Positions 1-10,839 of a stretch of 64,000 bases of DNA are shown here, in pieces; position 1 is the first letter of the stretch; each line of letters begins with the position of its first letter. Origin of the DNA: Argentina anserina (taxonomy: Eukaryota; Streptophyta; Magnoliopsida; Rosales; Rosaceae); the NCBI RefSeq assembly GCF_933775445.1, contig NC_065877.1, positions 6,820,001 through 6,884,000 of the forward strand. Direction: 5' to 3'. The notes beneath the pieces are model-generated. The model worked only from the letters and a program-made list of their open reading frames with translations. It searched no databases and was not told the origin of the DNA. Both the position numbers and the translations under genes were made by a program.

Positions 1-463
1 TCAGTAGACACTTGATCTGGATACTCTGCTAACCGATGATTCTGCTCAATAGGAGTATCAATGAGAGTGCAATCCAACATACTTATCTCTGTTAGTAGAT
101 CGAGGATGTACTTCCTCTAACACAGATAGATACCATAACTTCCCCGGGCTACCTCAATGCCCAAGAAGTACTTGAGTGTACCTAAGTCATTCATCTCAAA
201 CTCTGTGGCTAGCTGTTTTTTTAATCTATCCACCTCAATAGTATCATTTCCAATAACCACCATATCATCAACATATATAATTAGGGTTGTTACCTTCCCT
301 TGTTGAAGTCTGAGAAATAATGTGTGGTCTGAATTACTCTCTCTGTAGCCAATTTTCCTCATGAATTGTGAGAATCTTCCAAACCAAGCATGATGTGACT
401 GTTTAAGACCATACAAAGACTTTCTCAATCTGCATACAAAGTTACTTGGAGAAGCGGCCACAT
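1..463 (-). pseudogene. Copia element 2, reverse transcriptase part (left piece)
   Basis: Minus-strand reading gives the Ty1/Copia reverse transcriptase, with the YVDDM catalytic motif and the following conserved block, but stops interrupt it, so it is dead. The piece breaks at position 463 and resumes at 6142: the two ends are contiguous once the plus-strand element 1 and one CACAT copy are removed. The RNase H part and 3' LTR lie beyond the left edge. It is closely similar to element 3 near 57.1-57.6 kb. Confidence 0.88.
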
Positions 464-608
464 TGTCAGCGTGATTCCAGCCTGGAATCACGACCCGTGA
501 TTCCCTCCGTAAATCACGGAGTGATTATTGTGAATTAGACTATATATACTATTGTAATCTGTATATGAAATCAATTAATTTAAGAGCAATAATCAATATC
601 TTACCACT
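464..608 (+). repeat. 5' LTR of Copia element 1
   Basis: Starts TGTCAGCG and ends TTACCACT immediately before the primer-binding site, so its ends are TG...CT rather than the usual TG...CA. It contains a TATATATA box near 540. It pairs with 5990-6141. Confidence 0.9.
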
Positions 609-620
609 TGGTATCAGAGC
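609..620 (+). other. Primer-binding site of element 1 (initiator tRNA-Met type)
   Basis: TGGTATCAGAGC directly follows the LTR. It is the standard plant Copia primer-binding site, complementary to the 3' end of initiator methionine tRNA. Its position fixes the LTR end at 608. Confidence 0.9.
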
Positions 621-1141
621 CTCCTTCTTGCTCTGTTCTTTTCCTTTTTTCTGTTTTTCCGGCAGGTCGACCTCCGGCGCCTCTCTGCTGTTTTTGCTTG
701 CCCACTCTGCAGTCGGACTCAACGCTCGACGTCGCCGTAGATCTTCCCCGGAGCTCATCGACCCGCAGTCGCCCCTCCGCCGCTGTCCCTCGAGACGCCC
801 TCCTCCGGTGGTCCCTCTCTACCCAGATCGGTGTTATCTCTTGTCCACCACCGTGACGTTGGTTCGCTCCATCGACGAGACGATCCTCCGCTGTCCCTCC
901 GAGGCCCGAGTGTTTTTTCTCCTCTTTTTTCACGAAGTTTCGGCGAAACAACCCTAAACATTTATCTACCCCGGATCCGACCCCGCCCGCTCTCGATCCG
1001 ACCCGGCCCTCTCTCCACCAGACCCGGCCCGGTTCGGCCAGATTCTGTCAGTTTATACTCACCGTCAGTGCAAGTGCACCGGCGACATATTGTTCTCATT
1101 GTTTGTGTTTTTTGCTGTCTAACTACATTGTTTCTTTTTCG

Positions 1142-2160
1142 ATGGGTTCTGGAGACGAAAATGAGGGTTCTCAGCTCCTTGAAGTTCCGACCTTCGAAGT
1201 ATCTGTTAAAAGTTCTGACAACGGTTCATTTGGGGGCACCAAACTCAACGGAACCAATTTTCGTAAATGGAAACGACTCATGGCTGCTCATCTTCGAGGC
1301 ATGCACAACATGGGATATGTCACTGGCGTCACTAAGGCTGCTAGTCCTGAGGATATTGTTGCCTACAACAAATGGGACGACGACGATAGTCTTGTCATGT
1401 CCATCTTGTGGAAAGCTATGAATGATGAGATAGTTGATCTGGTGGAGGGATGTGCTACTGCGCAGGCAATCTGGGAGACACTGACTGGCTTATATACTAA
1501 TGACTCTAATTTCATACAGGTTCATGAGTTAATGTGCACTGCTTTGGCCATACATCAGGATGGGCAACCGGTGGCGCATTATTTCACCAAGCTAAAGAAT
1601 ATTTGGGCTGAGATTGATGTGAAACGTCCTTCCATGATAAAAAATCAAGAGGATGTTGTTTGGTACGACAAGGACAAGGAGTTTGAACGAGTTCACCATT
1701 TCCTGAAAGGTCTTGATGTCAAGCATACCAGTGCGAAAGGTGAATTGCTCTGAATGACCGAACCACCTTGCCGCTTTCACCTATATCCGAAAGGATGAGT
1801 CTCAGCAGGAGAGTATTCTTCCGGCACCGGTTGTCATTTCCAGCCTTACTATTCATGCTCGATCTCTGGTACAACCCCTTCCGCAAGCAACTTCCGCTCC
1901 CCTTCATCGACAAGGACCACCACCAGGTTTCGGGAATCAGCCTCGCCCTCTTTCCTCTTATTGCCATGATACTAACCATGCTTGTGCGACATGTTGGAAA
2001 TTATATCCGCATCTTAGGCCCAAGAGGCCTAATTATCGTCCCCAGGCAAGAGCAACTCTTCACTTAGTTTCGGAACCAGATATCTATGGTGTGGTTGGGC
2101 ATGATCATCATACTGCTGGCGGAGCACCTACAACATCCATCGTTGGCCGTAGTCAAATTG
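1142..2160 (+). pseudogene. gag of Copia element 1, frameshifted
   Basis: The first ATG after the leader (1142) opens a Copia gag reading frame beginning MGSGDENEG. It contains the UBN2/retrotransposon gag region (LNGTNFRKWKRLMAAHLRG, then the ALAIHQDGQPVAHYFTKLKNIW block). It is open to a TGA at 1751-1753. The rest of gag up to the protease is recognisable only across frames. The homologous gag of element 2 is at 8421-9377 on the other strand; element 3 lacks it. The 521-bp leader before it (621-1141) is rich in CCGACCCGGCCC-type repeats. Confidence 0.8.
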
Positions 2161-3581
2161 GTATGACCTTGAATATTTCTCACTCTGTTAGTTTTGATAG
2201 TTAGATTATTGATTCTGGTGCATCTGATCATATGACTTATGATAAATCTTTCTTTACCGTATTGTCCCCTCCACCCGTACCCTATGTTACTAATGCTAAT
2301 GGTGAGGCATTCCCCGTGTTAGGGACATGATCCGTTCGTATTACTCCCACTATAGAGCTTAACAAAGTATTATATGTACCTGCTTTATCTCATCATTTGA
2401 TATCTATTCCCCAATTGAACGCTGATGCTCAGTGATCTGTAACATTTTTTCCCATGTATGTGATATTTCAGGATGTTCTCACCGGACTGGTAATTGGTCG
2501 AGGGTATCTGAGGGGCCAGTTGTTTCATCTGGATCTGACATACGCAGGGGGAAAACCAGGGGGACAGTCTCGGACCGCGTTACTCTCCACTTCTGACAAG
2601 TTAAGTGAAGTTTGGTTATGACATCGTCGCTTATGGCATCCATCTTTTAGTGTTTTAAAAAAATCCATGTCTACTTTGTTTTTTAGTGTGGATGAGTCTT
2701 CTTTACATTGTGAGACATGTGTTTTGGGCAAAAGTCATCGGTTAGTGTATGAAAAAATCTATGCCTACTTTGTTTATTAGTGTGGACGAGTCTTCTTTAT
2801 GTTGTGAGACATGTGTTTTGGGCAAGAGTCATCGATCTACTTATTCTCCTAGTATTTCTACTAAAAGTTTTCTTCCTTTTGAACTAATTTATTCTGATGT
2901 TTGGGGACCCTCTAAAGAGTCTACTGTGTCAGGAATGCAATATTTTGTGTCATTTATTGTTGATTGCACACGTGTTTCAGGGATTGTTCTTCTTAAAACT
3001 AAATATGAGATTTTTCCAGCTTTTCATGCCTTTCATACCTCTGTCCAAACACAATATAATGCCACCATTCGAGTTCTTCGTTCTGATAATAGGAGGAATA
3101 TGTGAATCATCACTTTCAGGAGTTCTTTAACAAACACGGGATTGTTCATCAAACAACGTTTCCTTACACACCTGAGTAAAATGGGGTTTCTGAAAGAAAA
3201 AATCGTCATTTATTTGACATGGCTCGGTGTATTCTTTTTAGTGCCCACATGCCTAAATACCTTTGGGGTGATGTTGTCATTATTTCGGCCCACCTTATTA
3301 ATCGTCTTCCCTCTCGTGTCCTTCAAGGGAAAGTTCCCTATGAGGTGCTTGCATCTTATGTCTCATTACCCTCTTTTCATAATCCTCTTGCCCGTATTTT
3401 CGGTTGTGTTGCTTTTGTTCATCTTCCACCACATCTGCGTTCTAAGTTGGATGCCCGGGCAGTTAAATGTGTGTTTGTTGGGTACGGAGGACATTATAAA
3501 GGGTACCGGTGCTATCATCCCCCTACTCAGAAGTACTATGTCACTATGGATGTTACATTTTTTGAGGACATGAGTTATTTT

Positions 3582-3642
3582 CCCTTTTACTAGTATTGTC
3601 ATACATGGAAGCAGAGCCCATTTTTCTGGCCTCAAGTATGTT
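3582..3642 (-). other. Fragment of a G-type lectin receptor kinase exon inside element 1
   Basis: Sixty of 61 positions match 63187-63247, the juxtamembrane exon of the receptor-kinase pseudogene at the right end of this window (sense on the minus strand, encoding ...ARKMGSASMYDNTSK...). The only mismatch is at 3635. The left junction lies in TTTTCCC, shared with the normal Copia sequence, so the exact join is ambiguous. The sense orientation equals that of the embedded minus-strand LTR fragment next to it. Confidence 0.85.
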
Positions 3643-4158
3643 GGAGAGGAGAGATCCCACATCTAAGAAGTGATGAAGAAAATAAAACTTATAAGTGTGT
3701 GGATAATAACCAATTGTACCGAGGCCTTTTATGATTAAAACTCAACACTCCATGCATTTATAAGTTTTATTTTCTTTGTCACTTCTTAGATGTGGGATCT
3801 CTCCTCTCCAATATGCCCCCTCATGTGCAACCTAATTTTTAGGTCTGCACGTGACAGATTAACATCCCACATACTGGGACGAAATAAACCAAGGTCCAGT
3901 AACCAACGACACTAGGTGAGCATCCAATCAGAAACTCTCCGATGACATGATAATGACACCCATCTTGGGCCAATGACAAAGTGGCACCCAACTCGGGCCC
4001 ACGACAGATTGAAGGCGCGACTGGAGTGAGACCCGCTATGATACCATGTTAAATTTAAACTGATTATTTGCTTGATAATTATTCATACACATATCAACTA
4101 CATATATACTAGTCTACCCACAAAACAATCCGTGAATCACGGGCCGTGTTTCACGCCA
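3639..4158 (-). mobile_element. Truncated minus-strand LTR element (TRIM-like) inside element 1
   Basis: Read on the minus strand, a partial LTR (4158-4048) is followed directly by a primer-binding site variant TGGTATCATAGC (4047-4036) and about 390 bp of non-coding internal sequence. The LTR part resembles the element 3 LTR around TTCATACACATATCAAC. No gag or pol is visible. This fits a truncated terminal-repeat retrotransposon in miniature, but no target duplication or second LTR is seen, so the class is an inference. Confidence 0.55.
3643..3809. repeat. Inverted repeat (foldback) with 52-bp arms
   Basis: Arms 3643-3694 and 3758-3809 are reverse complements with two mismatches, separated by a 63-bp loop. 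Each arm holds ATCCCACATC, close to the plant snRNA upstream sequence element consensus. The foldback lies in the alien block between the receptor-kinase fragment and the antisense primer-binding site. Confidence 0.85.
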
Positions 4159-5989
4159 CCAGAAAATGACAACACAACTACCCCTCATGTTTCCCGTATA
4201 GCTGTTTATACACCTGATCAATGCTCTCCTGGTACAGAAGATCACTCATATGAGGTTAGTCATTCTATTAGGGATAATAGTAGATAATATGTTTTGCCAA
4301 ATAGGTCTAATCGGGGTCAACTAACAAAAAAATATGAACCTACCCTTCAGACTAAAGCCAAGTATCCGGTAGTGAATTTTATATATACCAAAAGATTATC
4401 TAAGTCATATGAGTCATTTGTGAATCAAATATCTACTATATCAGTACCTAACAAAGTGCATGATGCATTGGGAGATTCAAAATGGAGGAAAACAATGGAG
4501 GAAGAGATTGAAGCATTACAAAAAAAATACTTGGGAGCTTGTACCTCCACCATATGACAAGAAGACTGTAGGATGTCGTTGGGTGTTTACAGTGAAGCAT
4601 AATCCAGATGGGTCAGTAAGCCGGTATAAAGCACGCCTAGTAGCGAATGGGTTCACCCAGACATATGGCATAAACTATGATGAGACATTTCCACATGTTG
4701 CAAAGATAAACACTATCCGGGTATTGCTCTCTGTCGCTGCTAATTTAAACTGGCCACTTAGGCAGTTTGATGTTAAGAATGCATTCCTTCATGGAGAACT
4801 AACAGAGGAAGTATACATGGATCTTCCGCCTGGATATGTGGCCGCTTCTCCAAGTAACTCCGTATGCAGATTGAGAAAGTCTTTGTATGGTCTTAAACAG
4901 TCACCTCGTGCTTGGTTAGGAAGATTCTCACAATTCATGAGGAAAATTGGCTATATGCAGAGTAATTCAGACCACACATTATTTCTCAAACATCAACAAG
5001 GGAAGGTAACAACCCTAATCATATATGTTGACGATATGGTAGTTACTGGTAATGATACTATTGAGGTGGACAGATTACAAAAGCAGCTAGCCACAGAGTT
5101 TGAGATGAAGGACCAAGGTACACTCAAGTATTTCTTGGGCATTGAGGTAGCCCGGGGAAGTGATGGTATCTATCTGTGTCAGAGGAAGTACATCATTGAT
5201 CTACTAACATAGACAATATGTTAGACTGCACTCCCATTGATACTCCTATTGAGCAGAATCATCGGTTAACAGAGTATCCAGATCAAGTCTCTACTAAAAA
5301 ACCTCGTTATCAGAGGCTAGTTGGACGCCTGATTTATCTATCACATACCAGACCAGATGTTGCGTATGCAGTAAGTGTAGTAAGTCAGTTCATGCATAAT
5401 CTCAGCGATGACCACATGGATGTTGTTGTAAGGATCTTGAGGTACTTAAAGTCAGCTTCGGGGAGAGGAGTAATGTTCTCTAATCACAAGAATATCTTTG
5501 AAATTTGTGGCTTCACAGTTGCAGACTGGGTTGAAAATATTACAGATCAGATATCCACATCAGGGTATTTTGCCTTTGTTGAGGGTAATCTTGTTACATG
5601 GAAGAGTAAGAAACAAAATGTGGTAGCTCGATCTAGTGCGGAAGCTGAATACAGAGGTATAACTCAATGAGTGTGTGAATTGTTATGGCTTAGAAATTTG
5701 CTACAAGATTTGGGTATTAAGCCTAAATGTGCTATGCAGCTGTACTGTGACAACAAGGCAGCTATTGATATTTCACATAATCATGTGCAACATGATCGTA
5801 CGAAACATGTGGAGATTGATCGTCACTTTATAAAAGAAAAACTAGACGCGGAGATCATTTGTTTTCCTTTTGTTTCTACAGAAGAGTAACTCGCCGATAT
5901 GCTCACAAAAAGAGTGTCTAAAAGGGCCTTTTATGATTCACTTAGCAAGTTGGGCATGGTTGATATGTATGCACCAACTTGAGGGGGAG

Positions 5990-6141
5990 TGTCGGCGTGA
6001 ATCCAGCCGGGAATCACGGCCCGTGATTCCCTCCGTAAATCACAAAGTGATTAGTGATTAGTATGAATTAGGCTATATATACCATTTTAATATGTATATG
6101 AAATCAATCAATTTAAGAGCAATAATCAATATCTTACCACT
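5990..6141 (+). repeat. 3' LTR of Copia element 1
   Basis: Starts TGTCGGCG after the purine tract and ends TTACCACT, followed by the target duplication CACAT. It differs from the 5' LTR at about a dozen positions and carries a 7-bp local duplication (GTGATTAGTGATTAG), so the insertion is old. Confidence 0.9.
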
Positions 6142-8420
6142 CACATATCCATGCGGAAGATCCATTTACACTTCCTCTGTAAGTTTTCCATGAATGAATG
6201 CATTCTTAACATCAAATTATCTGAGTGGCCAGTTTAAGCAAGCAGCAAAAGAGAGCAATACCCGAATAGTGTTTATCTTTGCAACATGTGCAAATGTCTC
6301 ATCATAGTCTATGTCATATGTCTGGATGAACCCTTTTGCTACTAGACGTGCTTTATATCGGCTCACTGACCCATCTGGATTAAGCTTCACTGTAAACACC
6401 CAACGACATCCCACAGTCTTCTTGCCATGTGGTGGATATACAAGTTCCCAAATATTGTTCTTTTGTAATACTTCAATTTCTTCCTCTATTGTTTTCCTCC
6501 ATTTTGGATCTCCTAATGCATAATGCACTTTGTTAGGTACTGATACTGATACAGTAGATATTTGATTCACAAATGATTCATATGACTTAGACAATCTTTT
6601 GGTATACATAAAATTTGCCACATGATACTTTGTTTTAGTCTGAAGGGTAGGTTCATACTTTTTTGTTGGCTGACCCCGAGTAGACCTATTTGGCAAGACA
6701 TATTGTCTACTATTAACCTCACTAGTATTGGCCCCAATAGGATGACTAACCTCAGATGAGTGATCTTTCGTACCAGGAGAGCATTGGTCAGGTGTAGTAG
6801 TATGAGAGACATGAGAGGCAGTTGTGTTTTCATCTTCTAGTACCTGAATCTCTGGAGTGACTACACCGTCAGAATGATCCGGTGGCGCCTGTGTAGCTGA
6901 CACATTGGTAATCTCAATTGAACCTGTCACCATATCTAGTGGCTTACTTGTCTCCCCCTCTCCATGATACAGCTCTTCAAAATATGAATTCTCCCCCTGA
7001 AGAGCAATATCAGAAGAGGCAAAATAGCTCATGTCCTCAAAGAAAGTAACATCCATAGTGACATAGTACTTCCTGGTATGTGGATGATAGCACCGGTACC
7101 CTTTCTGATGTCTTCTGTGCCCAACAAACACACAGTTAATTGCCCGGGCATCCAATTTAGACCGCTGATGTTTTGAAAGATGGACAAAAGCAACACAACC
7201 GAAAACACGGGCAAGAAGATTATGAAAAGAGGGTAAGGAGACATGAGATGCAAGCACCTCATATGAAACTTTTCCCTGAAAGACACGAGAGGGAAGACGA
7301 TTAATGAGGTGGGCGAAAGTTATGACAGCATCACCCTAAAGGTACTTAGGTATATGGGCACTAAAACGAATACACCGAGTCATATCAAGTAAATGATGAT
7401 TTTTCCTTTCATAAACTCTATTATGCTCGGGTGTGTAAGGACACGTTGTTTGATGAACAATTCTGTGTGTGTTAAAGAACTCTTGAAAGACATGATTCAC
7501 ATATTCCCCCTATTATCAGAACGAATAACTCTAATTGTGGCATTATATTGTGTTTGCACAGTGGTATATAAGGCTTGAAAAGTCGGTAAAACCTCATATT
7601 TAGTTTTGAGGAGAACGATCCACGAAAGACGGGTGCAATCATCAATAAATGACACATATTACTGCATCCCTGACACAGTAGACTCTTTGGAAGGTCCCCA
7701 AACATCAGAATAAATTAATTCAAAAGGAAGAATATGTTTATGAGAATTACTATAGGAATAGGTAGACCGATGACTTTTGCCCAAAACACATGTCTCACAA
7801 CGTAAAGAAGACTCATCCACACTAAAAAATAAAGTAGGCATGGATTTTTTTTAAACACTAAAAGATGGATGTCCTAAGCGACGATGCTATAACCAAACTT
7901 CACTTAGCTTGTTAGAAGTGGAGATTAAAGCGGTCCGAGACTGTGCCCCTGGTTTCTCCCCCTCATATGTCTGATCCAGATGAAACAACCGCCCCCTCAG
8001 ATACCCCCGACCAATTAATTCCCTGATGAGAAGATCCTGAAATATCACATACATAGGAAAAAATGTCACATAACACTTAGCGTTAGTATTCAATTGGGGA
8101 ACATATATTAAATGATGAGATAAAGCAGGTAAATAGAGCACACTGTGAAGCTCTATGGTGGGAGTAATGCGAACATACCGTTTCCCTAATACAGGAAAAG
8201 TCTCACCATTAGCATTAGTAACATAGGGTACTGGTGAAGGAGACAATATGGTAAAATAATATTTTCCATAAGTTATATGATCAGACGCACCAGAATCAAT
8301 AATCCATGTATCAAAACCAACAAAGTGAGAAATATTTAAAGCCATACCAATTTTACCGCGACCAGCTATGGATGCTGTAGGTATTGCGCCTCCTGATGTA
8401 TGATGATCATGTCCAAGCAA
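6142..8420 (-). pseudogene. Copia element 2 pol (right piece): PR, INT, start of RT
   Basis: On the minus strand this holds the protease (IIDSGASDHITYGKYY near 8290), the GAG-pre-integrase region, integrase and the amino end of reverse transcriptase. A long open stretch at 7257-6217 reaches the break at 6142 and continues at 463. Internal stops and frame changes show decay. The homologue is element 3, 57.6-59.8 kb. Confidence 0.88.
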
Positions 8421-9377
8421 ACCATAAATATTTGGTTCCTGGACGAATTGAATAGCTGCTTTCGCCTTGGGATGATAATTAGGCCGCTTAGGCCTAAGGT
8501 GTGGGTACAGCTTCCAACAGGTTGCCCGAGCATAGTTAGTATCATGACAATAAGAGCAAGGAGGGCGAGGCTGATTCCCGAAGCCTGGTGGTGGTCCTCG
8601 CTGATGAAGTGGAGATAGAGTTGCATGCTGAAGAGGTGGTGCTGGTGAGCTAGCACTTACAGTAAGGCTCGAAACTTCAATTTGTGTATGATGAAGATTC
8701 TCATGTTGAGATTCATCCTTACGGATATATGTGAAAGTTGTAATTAGGCTAGAAGGGTTGGTCTTTCTGAGTAATTCCCCTTTTGTACTGGTATGCTTTG
8801 CATTAAGACCTTTTAGGAAATGGTGAACTCGCTCAATCTCCTTTTATTTTTGGTACCAAATAATATCCTCCTGATTCTTGATCAAGCAAGGACGTTTCAC
8901 ATCAATCTCAGCCCAAATATTCTTTAGTTTGGTGAAATATTGTGCCACCGGCTGCCCATCCTGTTGCATCGTCAAAGCTGTGCACATTAACTCATGAACT
9001 TGTATGAAATCAGAGTCATTAGTATATAAGCCTTCGAGTGTCTTCCATATTGCTTGCGCAGTGTCACACGCCTCCACCAGATCAACTTTCTCTTCATTCA
9101 TAGCTTTCCACAAGACTGACATTACAAGACCATCATCGTCGTCCCACTTAGTGTATGCAACAATATCATCGGCACTAGGAGCTTTAGTGACTACGGTTAC
9201 ATGCCACATTTTTTGTATGCCGCGAAGATGAGCTGCCATAATTCTCTTCCATTTACGGAAATTGGTCCAATTGAGTTTGGTTCCCCCAAATGAACCACTG
9301 TCGGTACCCTTGACATATACTTCAAATGTCGAAACATCATGGATCTGAAAACTCTCAATGTCGTCGCCAGGACCCAT
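8421..9377 (-). pseudogene. gag of Copia element 2, degenerate
   Basis: ATG at 9377 opens MGPGDDIESFQ, then the gag core (LNWTNFRKWKRIMAAHLRG, then the ALTMQQDGQPVAQYFTKLKNIW block). The frame is open to about 8844, then broken. It is homologous to gag of element 1. The leader 9378-9968 separates it from the primer-binding site. Confidence 0.82.
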
Positions 9378-9968
9378 TGAAAAAATAATTAACAAATCAG
9401 GAGTTATACAATAGAAACAGCAAAAAAAAAAAAAGGATATGAACCCGTCTTGGGTGCACGTGCACTGTCGGTGAACCTGCACTGACAACCAAGACAACCA
9501 AATCTGGTTCGGGTCGGGTCAAAGTTGGTCCGGATTGGGTTGGTGGAGTCTGGGATGGGCCAGGTCGGATCCGGTATGTGTCGAATGTGGAGCTCAAAAA
9601 TTCAGGTCGGTTCTTGGAGTCAGAAAAACAGGTCTTGGAGGGACGCCAACGGCGAGAGGGCTGACCGGACAAGCCTTGGAGTCGCGAGCTCCACCGAGAG
9701 CAGCGACGCGGCGTTGCTCGCGCGGGTGTGGGCGCTGGACAGGAAAAGGCGCGCGGCTATGGTCGCTGGACTGGAGAAGGCGCACCGGTGAGTCACTGGT
9801 CGGGATAAGGCAGGCGGCAGATGGTAGATGCGGTAGGAGCTCGTTGGACGTGAGAAATGCCAAGGCAGCCGACGAGGGCTCTGCTGCTCCAGTCGAGCTC
9901 AGCTTCAGTGGAGGAGTCCCGTCTGCCCGACAAAAGAAACCCAGAAAAGAAAGACAGAGCTGATTTTT

Positions 9969-10086
9969 GCTCTGATACCAAGATGATTAGTGTTTTTATT
10001 TATGTATATTACACACAATTGATGATCTATATATAATCAGATTATACCCCCCCTCTCGACAAATCACGGAGGAAATCATGCTCACA
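9969..10086 (-). repeat. 5' LTR (9981-10086) and primer-binding site (9969-9980) of element 2
   Basis: Minus-strand TGGTATCAGAGC at 9980-9969 abuts a 106-bp LTR that reads TGTGAGCATG...TAATCATCT. Again the LTR has TG...CT ends. The partner LTR is outside the window, so the right boundary rests on the TG start only. Confidence 0.72.
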
Positions 10087-10839
10087 CTATATGGTGAAGC
10101 CGTAGTCTGTAGATGGCTTCTGCTCAGCAAATTGCCAAACTCCCGCGTCCTCAATTTATTCCGATTTAGTTTTGATTTTTGTACAGCTTACCCTATTACC
10201 TTTTTCTTATATTAGTTTTACTAATTTTTTTTATCCCTGCATGGGTATTATAGGGAGTTTTATTTATTGTTAAATCTATTGACACTAAAGAGTGGCTTCC
10301 AGTTATGGTAGTGAAGTTTAAGAACAACTCTAACAATTTCCATATATCTTAAACTTTCTCAAGTTCAAAGAATGATAGAACAAAATTCCCTCTATAAAAA
10401 AAATACCGATGGAATCTATAAAATATGAAATGTGTTTGAGTTGGAGATGTCAATATTTCAAACACATTGGTTTTAGTTTTCCTATTAATTAGGAAAGATT
10501 GATGAATGATTAATGTTCATAATATAGAAAATCAATTGGAGTTGGAGCATAAAATGATGAAATCTACCAAATATAAGACATGGTTGAGTTTTTTTAAAAA
10601 CAATTTCATGAAAATATTATTAATCAAGAAAAATAGAAAAAAAACATGATAGGGGGCTAGACCAAAACCCTGCTAAATAAAATTAATTAGAGCTATAATT
10701 ATTTTAGAACTTGTTTTTTTATTGCTTTATCAAATGAAATTATAACAAAAAAAAAGAGTTACAATTAAACAAGATCACGTTCTTTCCGTTGGTATTTTCT
10801 ATGGGTGAGAATTCGACCGAGTTGTGGGGATAGTGGTAG
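10087..10839. other. AT-rich intergenic sequence
   Basis: No convincing gene or structured repeat is seen; the stretch is AT-rich. Confidence 0.5.

Larger units (their letters stand above)
2161..5982 (+). pseudogene. pol of Copia element 1 (PR-INT-RT-RNaseH), degenerate
   Basis: Order is protease (IDSGASDHMTYDKS near 2210), GAG-pre-integrase zinc finger, integrase, reverse transcriptase (YVDDM near 5030) and RNase H with ...SSAEAEYRG near 5630, ending at the TGA at 5980. This is the Copia order. It is interrupted by in-frame stops, by an imperfect duplication of about 78 bp in the zinc-finger region (2665-2742 and 2757-2834), and by replacement of about 170 bp between integrase and reverse transcriptase with the alien block 3582-4158. 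The integrase second aspartate region is altered (SDNRRN where element 3 has SDNGGE). No functional product is expected. Confidence 0.88.
464..6141 (+). mobile_element. Copia retrotransposon element 1, nested in element 2
   Basis: A complete but decayed Ty1/Copia element. LTRs lie at 464-608 and 5990-6141, the primer-binding site follows the 5' LTR directly, and a purine tract (GAGGGGGAG) ends at the 3' LTR. The 5-bp direct repeat CACAT at 459-463 and 6142-6146 proves a single insertion into element 2. Internal order is leader, gag, protease, integrase, reverse transcriptase, RNase H. Many stops and frameshifts, about a dozen LTR differences plus an indel, an internal duplication near 2.7 kb and an alien block at 3582-4158 show that it is old and non-functional. 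Confidence 0.93.

Noticed and set aside
609..620. tRNA gene at the primer-binding sites
   Set aside because: Only 12 bases complementary to a tRNA end; no cloverleaf sequence follows.
1..10086. Endogenous pararetrovirus (caulimovirus-like) origin of the RT sequences
   Set aside because: Integrase precedes reverse transcriptase, LTRs and 5-bp duplications are present, and no movement protein is seen: this is Copia.
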